A stretch of 64,000 nt of DNA from assembly GCA_949879025.1 (NCBI GenBank), contig CATLBO010000004.1, positions 1 through 64,000 of the forward strand, given 5' to 3'. Both the position numbers and the translations under genes were made by a program. The notes below the pieces were generated by a model that was not told the origin of the DNA, made no database searches, and saw only the letters and a list, made by a program, of their open reading frames with translations. Shown here piece by piece: positions 46,601 to 52,738 of the stretch (position 1 is its first letter; each line of letters opens with the position of its first letter). The DNA comes from an uncultured Hungatella sp. (GTDB lineage Bacteria; Bacillota; Clostridia; Lachnospirales; Lachnospiraceae).

Positions 46601-48681
46601 GCTTCCACCAGGCTTTTCCTTTGGACTTCCCAAATTCCTTCCTTTATAAAAGCCCCTGTTCTTCCAAAGTAATCTGTTTTATCCTTTGTACTGTCTCCTG
46701 GCTTCCTATGCGCATTACTGTCCATAGGATACTCTTTCATCTGTCCCATAGGTTTTAAGCTGCTGTATTTCATGCCATTGCTGTATCCGCCTCCAAACAC
46801 CCCATTAGCCCCATTCTGAGAGGAGTCCGTAGTGATCATTTCGATAGGCACATCGTCTCTGTGCATTCCATGGAGCACATATCCCTCTCTGGCTGCCTTT
46901 TCCACAAAAGTGTAGCTATATCTCAGAGAAATAAAATTTTTATATGTTTCCTGGCAATCTTTTTTGCAGCCTGACTCCTCATATGCCCTTTCGGCATCTG
47001 CACTTTTGGTACATCCAACCTCCTCTGCCTCTCCGGATTCTGCTGCCACTTCAATAGCATCCATATTCACTTCATCCATAATCCAATGAAAATGGGTTCC
47101 GTCTTCCGCCTTGGCTTCACAGGCAGCAACACAGTTAAGCCATTCCTGAGCAAGTTCCGCATTATCGGCATCCGCACTTTCCGGGTCTGTTTCTTCATCT
47201 TCTCCGTCTTTGTCACTCTCGTCAAATCCTTCATAGTATTCTATTTTTATGCTGATGTCCTTTTCATTGTTTTCCCCTTCCATGTCTTCGCTTTCATTGT
47301 CATTCTCTTCATCGCCATCTGATGTGCTGCCAAATATAGGAGCCGGATGGCCATCGCAAAATGTTTTGTCATAATGGTATTCTTTCTCTATTTTATAAGA
47401 TGCATGGCCTTGGGTATCTGTCCGGACAGAGGTCACCAGACGAAATCCCTCCCAAAATGTCGGCCTGTGTCTCAGTCCTTCTTCATAGACCTCTCCGTTT
47501 CCTGTGTTTGCCTTGTTTACTTTATCCTGTTCATCAAATCTTTCATATAAATCGAACACTGCCCCTTGTAAAGGCGCCCCGGTTTCATAATCATATTTAT
47601 ACAGCTGGACAAGATAATCTGCATCCAGCTCCTCCTCATGGCGGTACATCTGAAAATGAACCTCCCCACCTTTGTTGTATATTCCCCCATTACCTGGAAC
47701 CGCATAGTAAGCAGTCCCAGGCATATCAGTTAGTTCCATCCAGATGGTTCTCTGATGATCTTCCAGTGGGTGGCTTTTTCCTCCAGTAGCATGGGTTCCT
47801 GCACATTCTACACATTTCCATACCTGAAGAGTCCTGCTGTAACACTCATCAGGAGAGCCAAACCCTCCTGATGATGATGCATAATCTGTGCCTGAAGGAT
47901 CAAATTTCAAATATACTGGCTCTGCCTCAGGATTTGGATTTGTCATGCGTACCTGAGTACTGGTTTTTTGTATGTTCCATCCATTTATACTTGCTGCAGA
48001 CCAGCTGGCTCCGTCTGCAGACATTGTAAGAGGAACCTTGGCCAAAAAGTCTCCATCTTTTCCAGTGGGATCAAATTCCAGCACATATTCCCCGTCTGCC
48101 TCTGCAGCCTGCACTGCTTTTTCTAAAGATGTGGCATTCTGCAGCAACACAGGTATGTCTTTTTTGCTTTCTGTCTGACAAAAACCGTCTAAAAAGCCTG
48201 CCAGCCTCAAATACTGTTCCCCATTAGCTGCCGCATAATCCAGCCAATTATACTTTGCACGGACACTGGATGAATGAATTACTCCCTTTAAGTCAGCCTC
48301 TGACACTCCTATTTCAATCGGCCTCAGCCCTGAAGCCTGCGCCCCCTGGTTAATAGCTGCAATTTTTCCCGCTGCAACAGGATCATGGCAGTATGCTGCC
48401 TTAAACGATAACATGGCCCAGAAAAGGATCGCCCGCTCTTCTGAATTGAGGCCTTCTTCCGTGCTGACCCTCATATATTTGTCATTTTTTGTACTGGCGG
48501 TGTTGTGAGCATATCCTGAACCGTCAATGCAGTAATGGTGCCAGTCCCCGCTCCATGCCAAAACGGTATTGCTGTCAGCCATTGCGGTTTTAACCGGAAT
48601 ATGTACAAAAGCCATAACGCATATCAGGGCCGTGAGGAAGCATATGGCTGTTCTCTGCAGCGTCTTATTTATCCTGTACAC
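34636..48681 (-). CDS. giant Cna_B/SpaA-like surface adhesin, fused C-terminal membrane module
   Basis: 4681 residues in one open frame. GTG start at 48681, six bases after GGGGGAG. Signal peptide about 1-35 (ending KTAMA). N-terminal region with HHYCIDGSGY, a CxxC...H pattern (CVECAGTH) near 290, then a SpaA-like unit near 360 (KYDYETGAPLQGAVFDLYE). An acidic stretch spans about 450-507. Further SpaA/Cna_B-like units occur near 850, 2090, 2850, 2950, 3170, 3300, 3410 and 3530, many with the pilin-type Lys strand and an E-box (LxExxAPxGY). A DUF11-like domain lies near 3650-3755 and four close tandem units at about 3920-4270. Then a P/K/E linker, IPKMGD near 4327, a hydrophobic helix and KKGK, which is a sortase-signal layout, but the frame continues with a signal-peptide-like segment (4367-4388), about 250 more residues and a final TM helix. 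Confidence 0.85.
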   Translation of the reverse strand: MYRINKTLQRTAICFLTALICVMAFVHIPVKTAMADSNTVLAWSGDWHHYCIDGSGYAHNTASTKNDKYMRVSTEEGLNSEERAILFWAMLSFKAAYCHDPVAAGKIAAINQGAQASGLRPIEIGVSEADLKGVIHSSSVRAKYNWLDYAAANGEQYLRLAGFLDGFCQTESKKDIPVLLQNATSLEKAVQAAEADGEYVLEFDPTGKDGDFLAKVPLTMSADGASWSAASINGWNIQKTSTQVRMTNPNPEAEPVYLKFDPSGTDYASSSGGFGSPDECYSRTLQVWKCVECAGTHATGGKSHPLEDHQRTIWMELTDMPGTAYYAVPGNGGIYNKGGEVHFQMYRHEEELDADYLVQLYKYDYETGAPLQGAVFDLYERFDEQDKVNKANTGNGEVYEEGLRHRPTFWEGFRLVTSVRTDTQGHASYKIEKEYHYDKTFCDGHPAPIFGSTSDGDEENDNESEDMEGENNEKDISIKIEYYEGFDESDKDGEDEETDPESADADNAELAQEWLNCVAACEAKAEDGTHFHWIMDEVNMDAIEVAAESGEAEEVGCTKSADAERAYEESGCKKDCQETYKNFISLRYSYTFVEKAAREGYVLHGMHRDDVPIEMITTDSSQNGANGVFGGGYSNGMKYSSLKPMGQMKEYPMDSNAHRKPGDSTKDKTDYFGRTGAFIKEGIWEVQRKSLVEAFFGIQQKEALPKQTPSDAVKTEAKPAFSQDGKTEQATVSNALRVSKDEEAEKNEKSFFTFNRPFIPPIKGSIKDRGEESSLFENAYEESLNSESQGDMVRRGPSDLYSHGGGKDGDEEAWRIYDHRTEGEIHINKRDMALEEQEKDGYSSYGDTQGDAVLEGAVYGLFAANDLVHPDGITGTVFRQNDLVAIATTDKEGDASFMAITEEPGHTYDYKTGSVSATKEGWNQKAPKNLYVKTWEIDDYKVDKAYVRRYTDYETENGNCWIGRPLLLGNYYVKELSRSEGYELSVNGKTDPVSNYGYSLEVTIPRGEGSAAVTRAPFVELQSSGEEEDTMPNVVNFSVTSQGTGDKGYDIVLNLFPEGTKLYRKDSSMRNQQVETATGQKEKKYLFDAWGQPVYKRADAENTYPKRNPDGSFAAEEITINAVIPAMGTAQLQSVNETIVAEILESNPDGGEDWEGNQKPLESGDKNSSQFLYIKMKTEAALRGCGFETPKRIKAENNGTGNIEYSGRTEGIFNEGVRQGEPDYQGISGAAPGEAAEKNVYGQPVIAIEIPKQKQDGSPVTIADAVLSIVDFYGENPWYSFGGIHDYKETDKGWQFRLYAGVKGNPGDFVVLGKAQKEHTIYHRIPWTPNISGESPRWVYVRYGGSPSVDNFGTYEDFQSWQTLGQYRCSAVLVSDARALDDGTIESKTIKKNVYYAIGEILQEPDGSPIQAYEWVDVMDMAEQAQEVYTWTEIPIIHKNQSLSGHAFGRFTDAYGTVKSDKQESLITTYKLVLPQAHITLTQTDLDRLPPDCGLAAGDTIGSGDYLLRAVGAQVQVYLDYEKQAMTGDGVYVKPVSLIYAGQQYAFQDGNGKPGEGTRKAPVGIQERVIGQSVKVTKAVAGADSEEIKAMENFRFKIYLKSNLERLYRDEMGNVVWMDRKGNETAPGQVNKSYPALVPKIYTKAAHKTTPLYKNPLDSVIANKNLYRLDSGLISGQENSGYTAVLEINSGVYNYEKFFDAIAVANGDKWKDASPSYTSHRPLGNTADHTDDAEKNMAASDGVRQFAINWYLDQEVEKLEKGGDFVSSEDSDAGLKGEGIRIVYSDQFYDRALREAIKKADNYLKPFFAYDLDAVYAIRWDWEEDGGKDKDKTTLSADCKEADWCAGISLALPYGIYVVVEQQPQYASLEDLKNRHYDTDLPKEIQVPAVYESYEGAIKIPEKMNAYYEYHKEFSPEELAARYQIRFNQENHVIKANNHLGDFEIYKYGMSMGKIANGATHAGIGDYFALTQSRFKPLPNYYNEKDSRNAGDILYYLTEGMNGREGISSVYRYSSVSETGSGISMMGALKAHDKEYAQALVPWSLAAPEKEQSDMKPLAGGQSSCQGFSYGKFTDKPYKSKLRIEKLDSETHENLLHDGAIFRIYKASRDESQYGTGEVQFYKEKTQITGTKQFLEGMGAFNIVQESRDILGDRELYSGYVSEGTPVCAERDQIILRDNYGGKAGDFRAYTTTRDGAMVSSDGKKSFYGDQNAGYIETPQELDAGAYVLVEISPPAGYTRTKPVALEVYGDKVAYYRKGDMKNKVLATLYKKTGEPGNFMGSLLRQDENLARIYIENTPIKLKIEKKKSSKSQVTYKVDGRINGSLEEIGGNPAYEYAYSLGRYLGYGWKKGTLEYLKQLKDAGVQTEIVYHGGIFAGYGYVTVDAEKWKEENSYVAGAMMTLYEGLELKSSGDKEDYGFNGLVVERSFNGNVTRMYVKKGYAGTHTEFLNTSSNAQNGNNQSSITDGIWDAVAVERPDTDILYYDLGDLDVFTKIQIDGATIEYGYDVNHGLVELEQLEEDRRNIARTDREHSIFAFKGGVPYLELTGGDFTEMSYKPGDKIFTMPGEALLYHVDKDGNRDALVDPYTGMAYVPGQEKDSIYVWPVTVTKDKSGRKIAVDKITTSRVAESGEHKAGYLTGSWKPDEKEESHRMATIIQNFRKENMDKEPVYHENNGGFERLMRPVLDQHGLPVYFASSGNKYEKESSLYDRDGDLVRRKGSDLLEDYQKASYTVNNSNKPDNQKDPVYHRLGESYLTENTWITGEKSPNDPFNREMTKGQADILKRVPAGVYIMEELTAPDGYVKGFPTAAVIEESSKIQTTAMEDDSTKIMIQKLDGTTEYSYRVLDMNITDSSGNHPETGTLQEKKSSFGYGQVEGARLELYETERHDKAVLTWETGKEPLYAEGLPKGSYVLKETAVPEGFVAAAPVKVRVNSIGQVQNFKIYNDHTKVEFEKHTLEGENKVLMNGAGFTLYEAVMDKKGQADSEGGGTKYDKGKVIDTWVSNDGTIYKGFMTAFEEMYRDYGTLGRKVSWNAEGKDYEALYISHKQIDASEAGGESSIFPTAADIRFQTSEGQEIRIVVYGQNENHQGKQFTYEYQFDYRKLPDVNEYAVSYITEDGMRRIDYLPAGKSFVLSETTPPKGYGAADDRLIMVEDTNQVQRHSVLNQGSVLLISKCAKEEGTEQNNMMELSGAHLALYRSGEDGRLIQEPQYLAAEWVSGSDGVYTEADQINGRIPEGWKKGDKRPHKLTQLPAGIYYLVEQESPDYYTLMEPIKIIYEQNQQVQIIQAWNTPVQGKLEIIKTDKEGKLLKGAVFELTAYRGTQRKPVLERRLSDQDGKIIVSDLPVGEQSENGKIVPYKYCLKEIIPPLGYASDQQVHTFWFQPDDNGDSWGHKQEAHKTIQAVNEKTRVYIRKQDFESPKEWVSGAQLAICHVTGRDEHGQYVYDSENPADTWITGHEESHVLEGLAAGETYVLLEKRAPKGYEQMKPYVFTLSADGRRICAIGGQMGMVTVNTYEKSDIIRSVKIQGRYAVKAEMELYNAKGEAVASWTAGGDGHILEIGDGIKENEIYRLTETTVYSDGSRELSGRMTRRCHLSKDGTWVIPDRRADRVNVKLTHEDGTEIKSWEPSEIMPQIEVENPAAPENPKITINHRQGVLKTSDMVSTVIACTNTFHNPADITLTVKTGSGVMVIDPEEGKLEDGQIQYVLEQVRPGESRQVQFASQLLPETKEMTVAVSSECMGKRREEKKTVPILQKNKLTVFYEVTGTGKKGDENNGPQDFQIFLYKASGEEMKGTYAYDGSKKGSLRSGDILTLSANEFVTIDPGKIYRDINYEVVDLEQGRSLKGQAGADTGACAFFSKEVTDNTQTEVFQKGLQYQILETTYYSDGSKRDSYKLRFLLGDEVSIEGVAAMDRKQETVISKRNIAGQDELEGALMQVRKLDGTVLEEWISGKEPYLLETVLTSGETYVLHEESAPKGYGYGEDILFQAAEGECVNEIIMEDKKTHVIFSKKDITGKEEIPFARMQILDKDGNVVEDWISGSTPYEIIGTLEAGEAYRLHEEAAPDGYSYAEDICFTVSLDGNIDRIEMRDAPTHVEVSKTDITGDKELPGAQMEVLDESGKIIAQWTSTEKPFKLVGVLKAGGTYTLRESAAPDGYAYAADIKFTVSKDGSINRVVMRDETTKVRVVKTDKKTRLHLKGASLEIRTLEGEVAETWISTETPYLIEGKLQAGQSYIIRENRAPAGYRIMEQNIRFTVPKDAKTITIEVENQKRPSHPDVPPDKEKTERRKEPEKTGKVYTNYWTVMEAHGKRSYQTFTNLGIPKMGDKGEDAGLCRWLAYAGGMCLLVAWMVKKGKQNGKLLAVLCLSLAVGLTAANSTYAQTVEVKPEGQLVVTGDVCQKESQLPEVLPETYYYGDMEYIRQSYQMVTAMTEEGIKDVEDTIVYEEVEQTDTLPDTAEILVTDQRYGMEYKKSFPITDVQFYNWRWVPGFELPITVEEADARIYEINGVQVPAQEDQPFTGYENELLMLAQINPDYYRIQDVKWAGETWIGENGKIYRNAVASGEKYVADCRAVYGGRVVLEPVQGVAWQAVYEKAADETESAPDSSQRETWGLHILETPGAAECIQTEQQIKKAKLQISLEQVVFSVGIILILLPLLWISIQRHQKRSNTLKK
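36100..36940 (-). repeat. tandem Cna_B/SpaA domains in the giant adhesin
   Basis: Four consecutive units of roughly 80-90 codons. Each starts with a strand like VEVSKTDITG, has GAQMEVLDESGK-type and W(I/T)S-x-xxP(Y/F) motifs, and ends with an E-box such as LRESAAPDGY. In this fold the Lys of the first strand and an Asn, helped by the E-box Glu, form an intramolecular isopeptide bond. The first three units are closest to each other, pointing to recent duplication. Confidence 0.8.
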
Positions 48682-48779
48682 ATGTATCTCCCCCTTGTAT
48701 TAAAGATTATTCTTCGAATTCCTTCTGTACCTGGATTTGCAGCAGATTAGCTGTTCCTTGGAACAATTGAACAATTACC

Positions 48780-51700
48780 CTATTTCTTCTGCACCTGCTC
48801 TTTCACGGTCCATTCTCCCTGGGTATTTACAGAGTACCCATCTGGAGTTTTCTTATCTTTCAAAAGAGCGCCTTTATTTCCATCGGAATTTTCCTGGAAA
48901 TAATAGCACCGAAGCCATTTATCATTTCCCATAATCCAGTTCCATCCTGTCATCATCCGGCCTTTGGTGTTGTCGGAAATCGGGTTCAGATAAAAACGTC
49001 TTCCGTCCTTATCTGTATACCATCCGGTTACCATTTTGCCCTGGTCATCAAATCGAAACCAATCCAAAGCATTTTGTCCTTTCTCTGTATCCGCATAAGG
49101 ATTTTGTGCATATACCCACTCATCCCGGCAAAGCCGGCCGTTAATGGTCAGAGTCCAATCACCTTCTTTTGTCGTTTCCCAAATTCCCTTTCTGCCATCC
49201 ATGCTTATATCAAGGCTTCCTGCAATTCCGTTCTTTATGCTGCTGCCTGTCATAATCCCCTCTACACCAGGACCGCTGTAAGAACTTCCTTTAATACGCC
49301 TGGAAGAGGTGACCTCAGGCGTTTTTTCAGTATACAATATACTCTTATCCTCTGCAGTCAGATGCAGCGTAACTTCTATGGAATCCTCTGCCTCCCCCTT
49401 TTCTGCTTTAGCATTTATGAGCACCTTTTTCGTTTCTTCAGCTTTTCTGTTTTTCGCCGCTGATGCGGCTTTTAAAGCCTCCTCAACCCATGCCGCATTC
49501 TGAACAGGGCCTATTACGCCGTCTTCTGTCACCTGGAGAATTTCCGAATTCTCACTGCTCCACTGGATCTTCCCGGCAAATGACCCATAAATTTCCTCCT
49601 GCGGTAATTCAGGCAGGAGTGATGCCTGCAGCTTTTCTGTCTCAAATCCCTTGCAGGATACAGAAGGGTTGGCGGCATCTCCGGTTTTGGTTACCAACAG
49701 TTCATATACTTTCTGTGAAGGTTCTATTTTTATCTGCTCCGGCCAGATCTCCGTCTCATCTTCTGTCGCAAACTCAATGGTCACATTGCATTTGGCAGAT
49801 ACCACTCCATGAGTCTGATCTTCGGCAACAGCCGTGACAGCTTCCTGGTATACAGCACTTCCCTCCAGCTTTCTATACGGGTCCTCTCTCTTTATCTGAT
49901 TGTCTGCCTGAATCACATTCTGAATCCATGCAGGGTTGGACTGTCCCGTCTCGTCTAACCGCACTTCCACGCTGCAGTTTTCCTGATGCTCTCCAGATGG
50001 AGTCAAACGTATAATCTGACCGCTCTCCTGGTCTTTCCAGGCAATGTTCTTATAGAATGGCTGCTTTGGATATAAATCTGCAGCTAAAATCGCCATGTCA
50101 GAATACGTAATATGTTCCTCTGGATTCTTCCTGTCTCCAGTCAGCTTTCTTGTAATCCTGCATACCAGACTGGCCTCATTCAGGTTCAGCCCTTCCACCC
50201 TTCGGGTGGTCTGATCCAAAATCTGCAGTGTTACGGTTACTTTACAGTTTGCATAAACAGCCTTTTTATCTGCCGATGTTTCAGGGTTAGATGCTGCTGT
50301 CACAACTGCGCTCTGTTCATACACTGTCGGATTAATAATTTCCATATAGTCACTGTCTGCCTGCTTTTCCATTTCACGGTTCAGGATTCCCTGAATAAAA
50401 GAACTTTCCAAATTAGGCATAATAGCTGCATCTTCCTTTGTATACCCTGCAGGGGAATCAAGAATCAGCAGATTTGCATCATCTACAGACCATTTCAGCG
50501 ACTGATCCGCTGTATTGCCGATTTTATTGTGTTCCCCATGTATCCGAACCGGCTGCACCTCCACCGCTGTGTCTTGATTTCCATTAATAAACCTGGCAAT
50601 TAAAACCCCATCTTTATTCCTGACCTCCGTGAGAACATCCGGATTCTTCCTGTCCCCCTTTCTGGTCTGTGTTACAGAAATTGTTGTCTCTGTCACATCC
50701 AACGCAACATTGGTTGTTACTTTTATATATTCCCCGTTGATCTCTGTATCACATTCCGGCATCTGGAAGCTGTAGGTTCCTCCATTTACATAAGTCATAG
50801 GAACCTTTTCTCCTGCCTCGTTTATATAAGAAAGCGGTTTTACTCCCCCAGGCTCTGTGTCATCAACGGCCATCTGATATCGGCTGCTGTCTGTATTCTT
50901 TGCTGCAGTTGCCACCGATACTGTAACCCCTGGCGCCACTGCACCACTGTGGTCTTTCGTAAATGCCCGGTAATAGGTATTGGAGCCTGACGGAATTGCA
51001 GACACAGACGCCACATCCGTATCATAAGTTCCGTTTGCATTTATGGCATCAATCCTGGGAATTGACAGAAGATATCCTCTTACTGGCTCTCCCTGGTAGC
51101 CTGGTGCATAATGATCCAGCTTATACGGCAGCCCTTTGGCATATCCTTCTGCCGTAAATTCATTTTCCAGTTTCTGGGTAACAAGATATCTGATTCCGTC
51201 CTCCAGTTCTTCATAAAAGTACCGGTCTCCGCAGTCGGTGCCGGTGATTCCTGCCACCGTAACATATTTCTTTCCGTTATCTGTCCAATACCCAATATGA
51301 GCGGAACCGGTAAACAGATTGTCATTATCCTGATTGGAACCAAACACGTTTTTTGCCTTGTCCGGAGCATTGGTAAATAGATAAGAAATGTTGCTTCCCT
51401 TTTCTGTTCCATAAGTAAACACTCCTTGCCGTATCCCTACAAACGTTCCTTCCCTGGATGCTGCCCCATTGCCTGTGCTGCTTATATCTCCTGCAAACCT
51501 TGCCAGTATCACATTGCCGCTTTCATACATTCCTGCTATGCCGCCTACAGCCTTTCCTCCGTTTCCCCCAATTGTCCCCTCTACATAAGAATTGTAGAGA
51601 TTGGCATCTTTCATGCGCCCGGTAATCCCCCCCACGCAGCCATTTCCCTTGATACGGTCTGCATTGCTGTTTTGAGTCCTTACTGTATTGTCTACCAGAT

Positions 51701-52652
51701 CTGCCCTGAATGCCTGTCCGGCAATTCCGCCGGTAAAGCTGCTTTTGCTCTCTGACAAAACAGAGATTCCTTGAGCCCTGCAGTTTTCAATGGTTACCCT
51801 CCCATCCTTTCCTTCTGCCACACCTGCAATCCCTCCTGCATCTCCCTCAGCCCGCACATGTCCTGATACCTGAACATCATAAATACGGGAATTGCCTGTA
51901 ATGGCTCCTGCCAGAACTCCTACCCGGTTTCCGCCATAGATTTCGTCGGCTTCAACCGTCAGCCTGGTTACGCTTCCGCCGTCAATAAGTCCGAACAGGC
52001 CTGCATAGTCTGGCATCATATCTGTACTGTATATTTTCAGGCCGGTAATCTTATTGCCGCATCCGTCAAAATTGCCGGAAAAGCCGTGTATTTCCCCTTG
52101 GGCCATGCCCTCTTTTGACTCATACCATCCAATGGGATTCCAGCTTCCATTATGAATATTTAAGTTCCCCAAATCTATGTTTTGGGCCAGTTCAAAGTAC
52201 TTTCCTTCAAAATTAATTCCCGATGCCACAAGTTCTGATAATCCCATTAAATGGGCCAGGCTGTTTATCTGAAACGGGCTTATCTGCGTCCCCTCTCCCG
52301 GAAAGTCCATATCCCCTTCCCAGTCATTCCACAAATCGCCTATAGAAGAAATTGCCGAAAAAGGCTTGCTGTCTCCTGGCCCGGATTCCCTCTCTATTCT
52401 TTCGGCATATGATGCTGTAGCTTTTGTTACTGCCTTTTCTTTTCCGCCATTTTCTTCCTGCCAAAACTTCTGTTCTATTGCCCACAGCTTTGCTTTTAAT
52501 AGCTCGCTGTTTCCTCCGGCGATTGCCGCCATGTCTTTTACGGATTTGTACATACCGTCTTCTACAGATGCATAGATAGGTTCTTTTGGCATAAATGCCT
52601 GCAAGATGAATCCTGTTGTCATAAGGCACAATAACGCTCTGTTTTTTCTCAT
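48780..52652 (-). CDS. secreted GLUG-repeat surface protein with choline-binding-type wall repeats
   Basis: About 1290 residues from the ATG at 52652 (MRKNRALLCL). Signal peptide to about residue 28 (EPIYA). Residues about 90-450 hold a GLUG/beta-helix-type region (SPFQINSLAHLMGLS, FSGNFDGCGNKITGLKI, YAGLFGLIDGGSV, GGIAGVAEG). The middle has beta-rich repeats with CKVTVTLQI and TRKxGDRKNP-type segments. The last 120 residues are cell-wall-binding repeats (WFRFDDQGKMVTGWYTD, GRMMTGWNWI), like those in the 688-residue neighbour. It probably attaches non-covalently to the envelope; function unknown. Confidence 0.82.
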   Translation of the reverse strand: MRKNRALLCLMTTGFILQAFMPKEPIYASVEDGMYKSVKDMAAIAGGNSELLKAKLWAIEQKFWQEENGGKEKAVTKATASYAERIERESGPGDSKPFSAISSIGDLWNDWEGDMDFPGEGTQISPFQINSLAHLMGLSELVASGINFEGKYFELAQNIDLGNLNIHNGSWNPIGWYESKEGMAQGEIHGFSGNFDGCGNKITGLKIYSTDMMPDYAGLFGLIDGGSVTRLTVEADEIYGGNRVGVLAGAITGNSRIYDVQVSGHVRAEGDAGGIAGVAEGKDGRVTIENCRAQGISVLSESKSSFTGGIAGQAFRADLVDNTVRTQNSNADRIKGNGCVGGITGRMKDANLYNSYVEGTIGGNGGKAVGGIAGMYESGNVILARFAGDISSTGNGAASREGTFVGIRQGVFTYGTEKGSNISYLFTNAPDKAKNVFGSNQDNDNLFTGSAHIGYWTDNGKKYVTVAGITGTDCGDRYFYEELEDGIRYLVTQKLENEFTAEGYAKGLPYKLDHYAPGYQGEPVRGYLLSIPRIDAINANGTYDTDVASVSAIPSGSNTYYRAFTKDHSGAVAPGVTVSVATAAKNTDSSRYQMAVDDTEPGGVKPLSYINEAGEKVPMTYVNGGTYSFQMPECDTEINGEYIKVTTNVALDVTETTISVTQTRKGDRKNPDVLTEVRNKDGVLIARFINGNQDTAVEVQPVRIHGEHNKIGNTADQSLKWSVDDANLLILDSPAGYTKEDAAIMPNLESSFIQGILNREMEKQADSDYMEIINPTVYEQSAVVTAASNPETSADKKAVYANCKVTVTLQILDQTTRRVEGLNLNEASLVCRITRKLTGDRKNPEEHITYSDMAILAADLYPKQPFYKNIAWKDQESGQIIRLTPSGEHQENCSVEVRLDETGQSNPAWIQNVIQADNQIKREDPYRKLEGSAVYQEAVTAVAEDQTHGVVSAKCNVTIEFATEDETEIWPEQIKIEPSQKVYELLVTKTGDAANPSVSCKGFETEKLQASLLPELPQEEIYGSFAGKIQWSSENSEILQVTEDGVIGPVQNAAWVEEALKAASAAKNRKAEETKKVLINAKAEKGEAEDSIEVTLHLTAEDKSILYTEKTPEVTSSRRIKGSSYSGPGVEGIMTGSSIKNGIAGSLDISMDGRKGIWETTKEGDWTLTINGRLCRDEWVYAQNPYADTEKGQNALDWFRFDDQGKMVTGWYTDKDGRRFYLNPISDNTKGRMMTGWNWIMGNDKWLRCYYFQENSDGNKGALLKDKKTPDGYSVNTQGEWTVKEQVQKK

Positions 52653-52738
52653 CGTTTTTCTCACTTTCTTCTGTATTGGAGTTTCCCGGAAAATCAGCTG
52701 CAGCAATGCGTGCAGAAGGCTTTCCCAGGCCGTTTTCT

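Noticed and set aside
47970..48600. Thioester domain at the N-terminus of the giant adhesin (HHYCIDGSGY)
   Set aside because: The Cys context is suggestive, but I cannot find the partner TQ-type glutamine motif, so the bond cannot be supported.
35000..48700. Many plus-strand ORFs of 60-160 codons opposite the giant adhesin gene
   Set aside because: They lack ribosome sites and recognisable motifs and mirror the codon pattern of the minus-strand gene.
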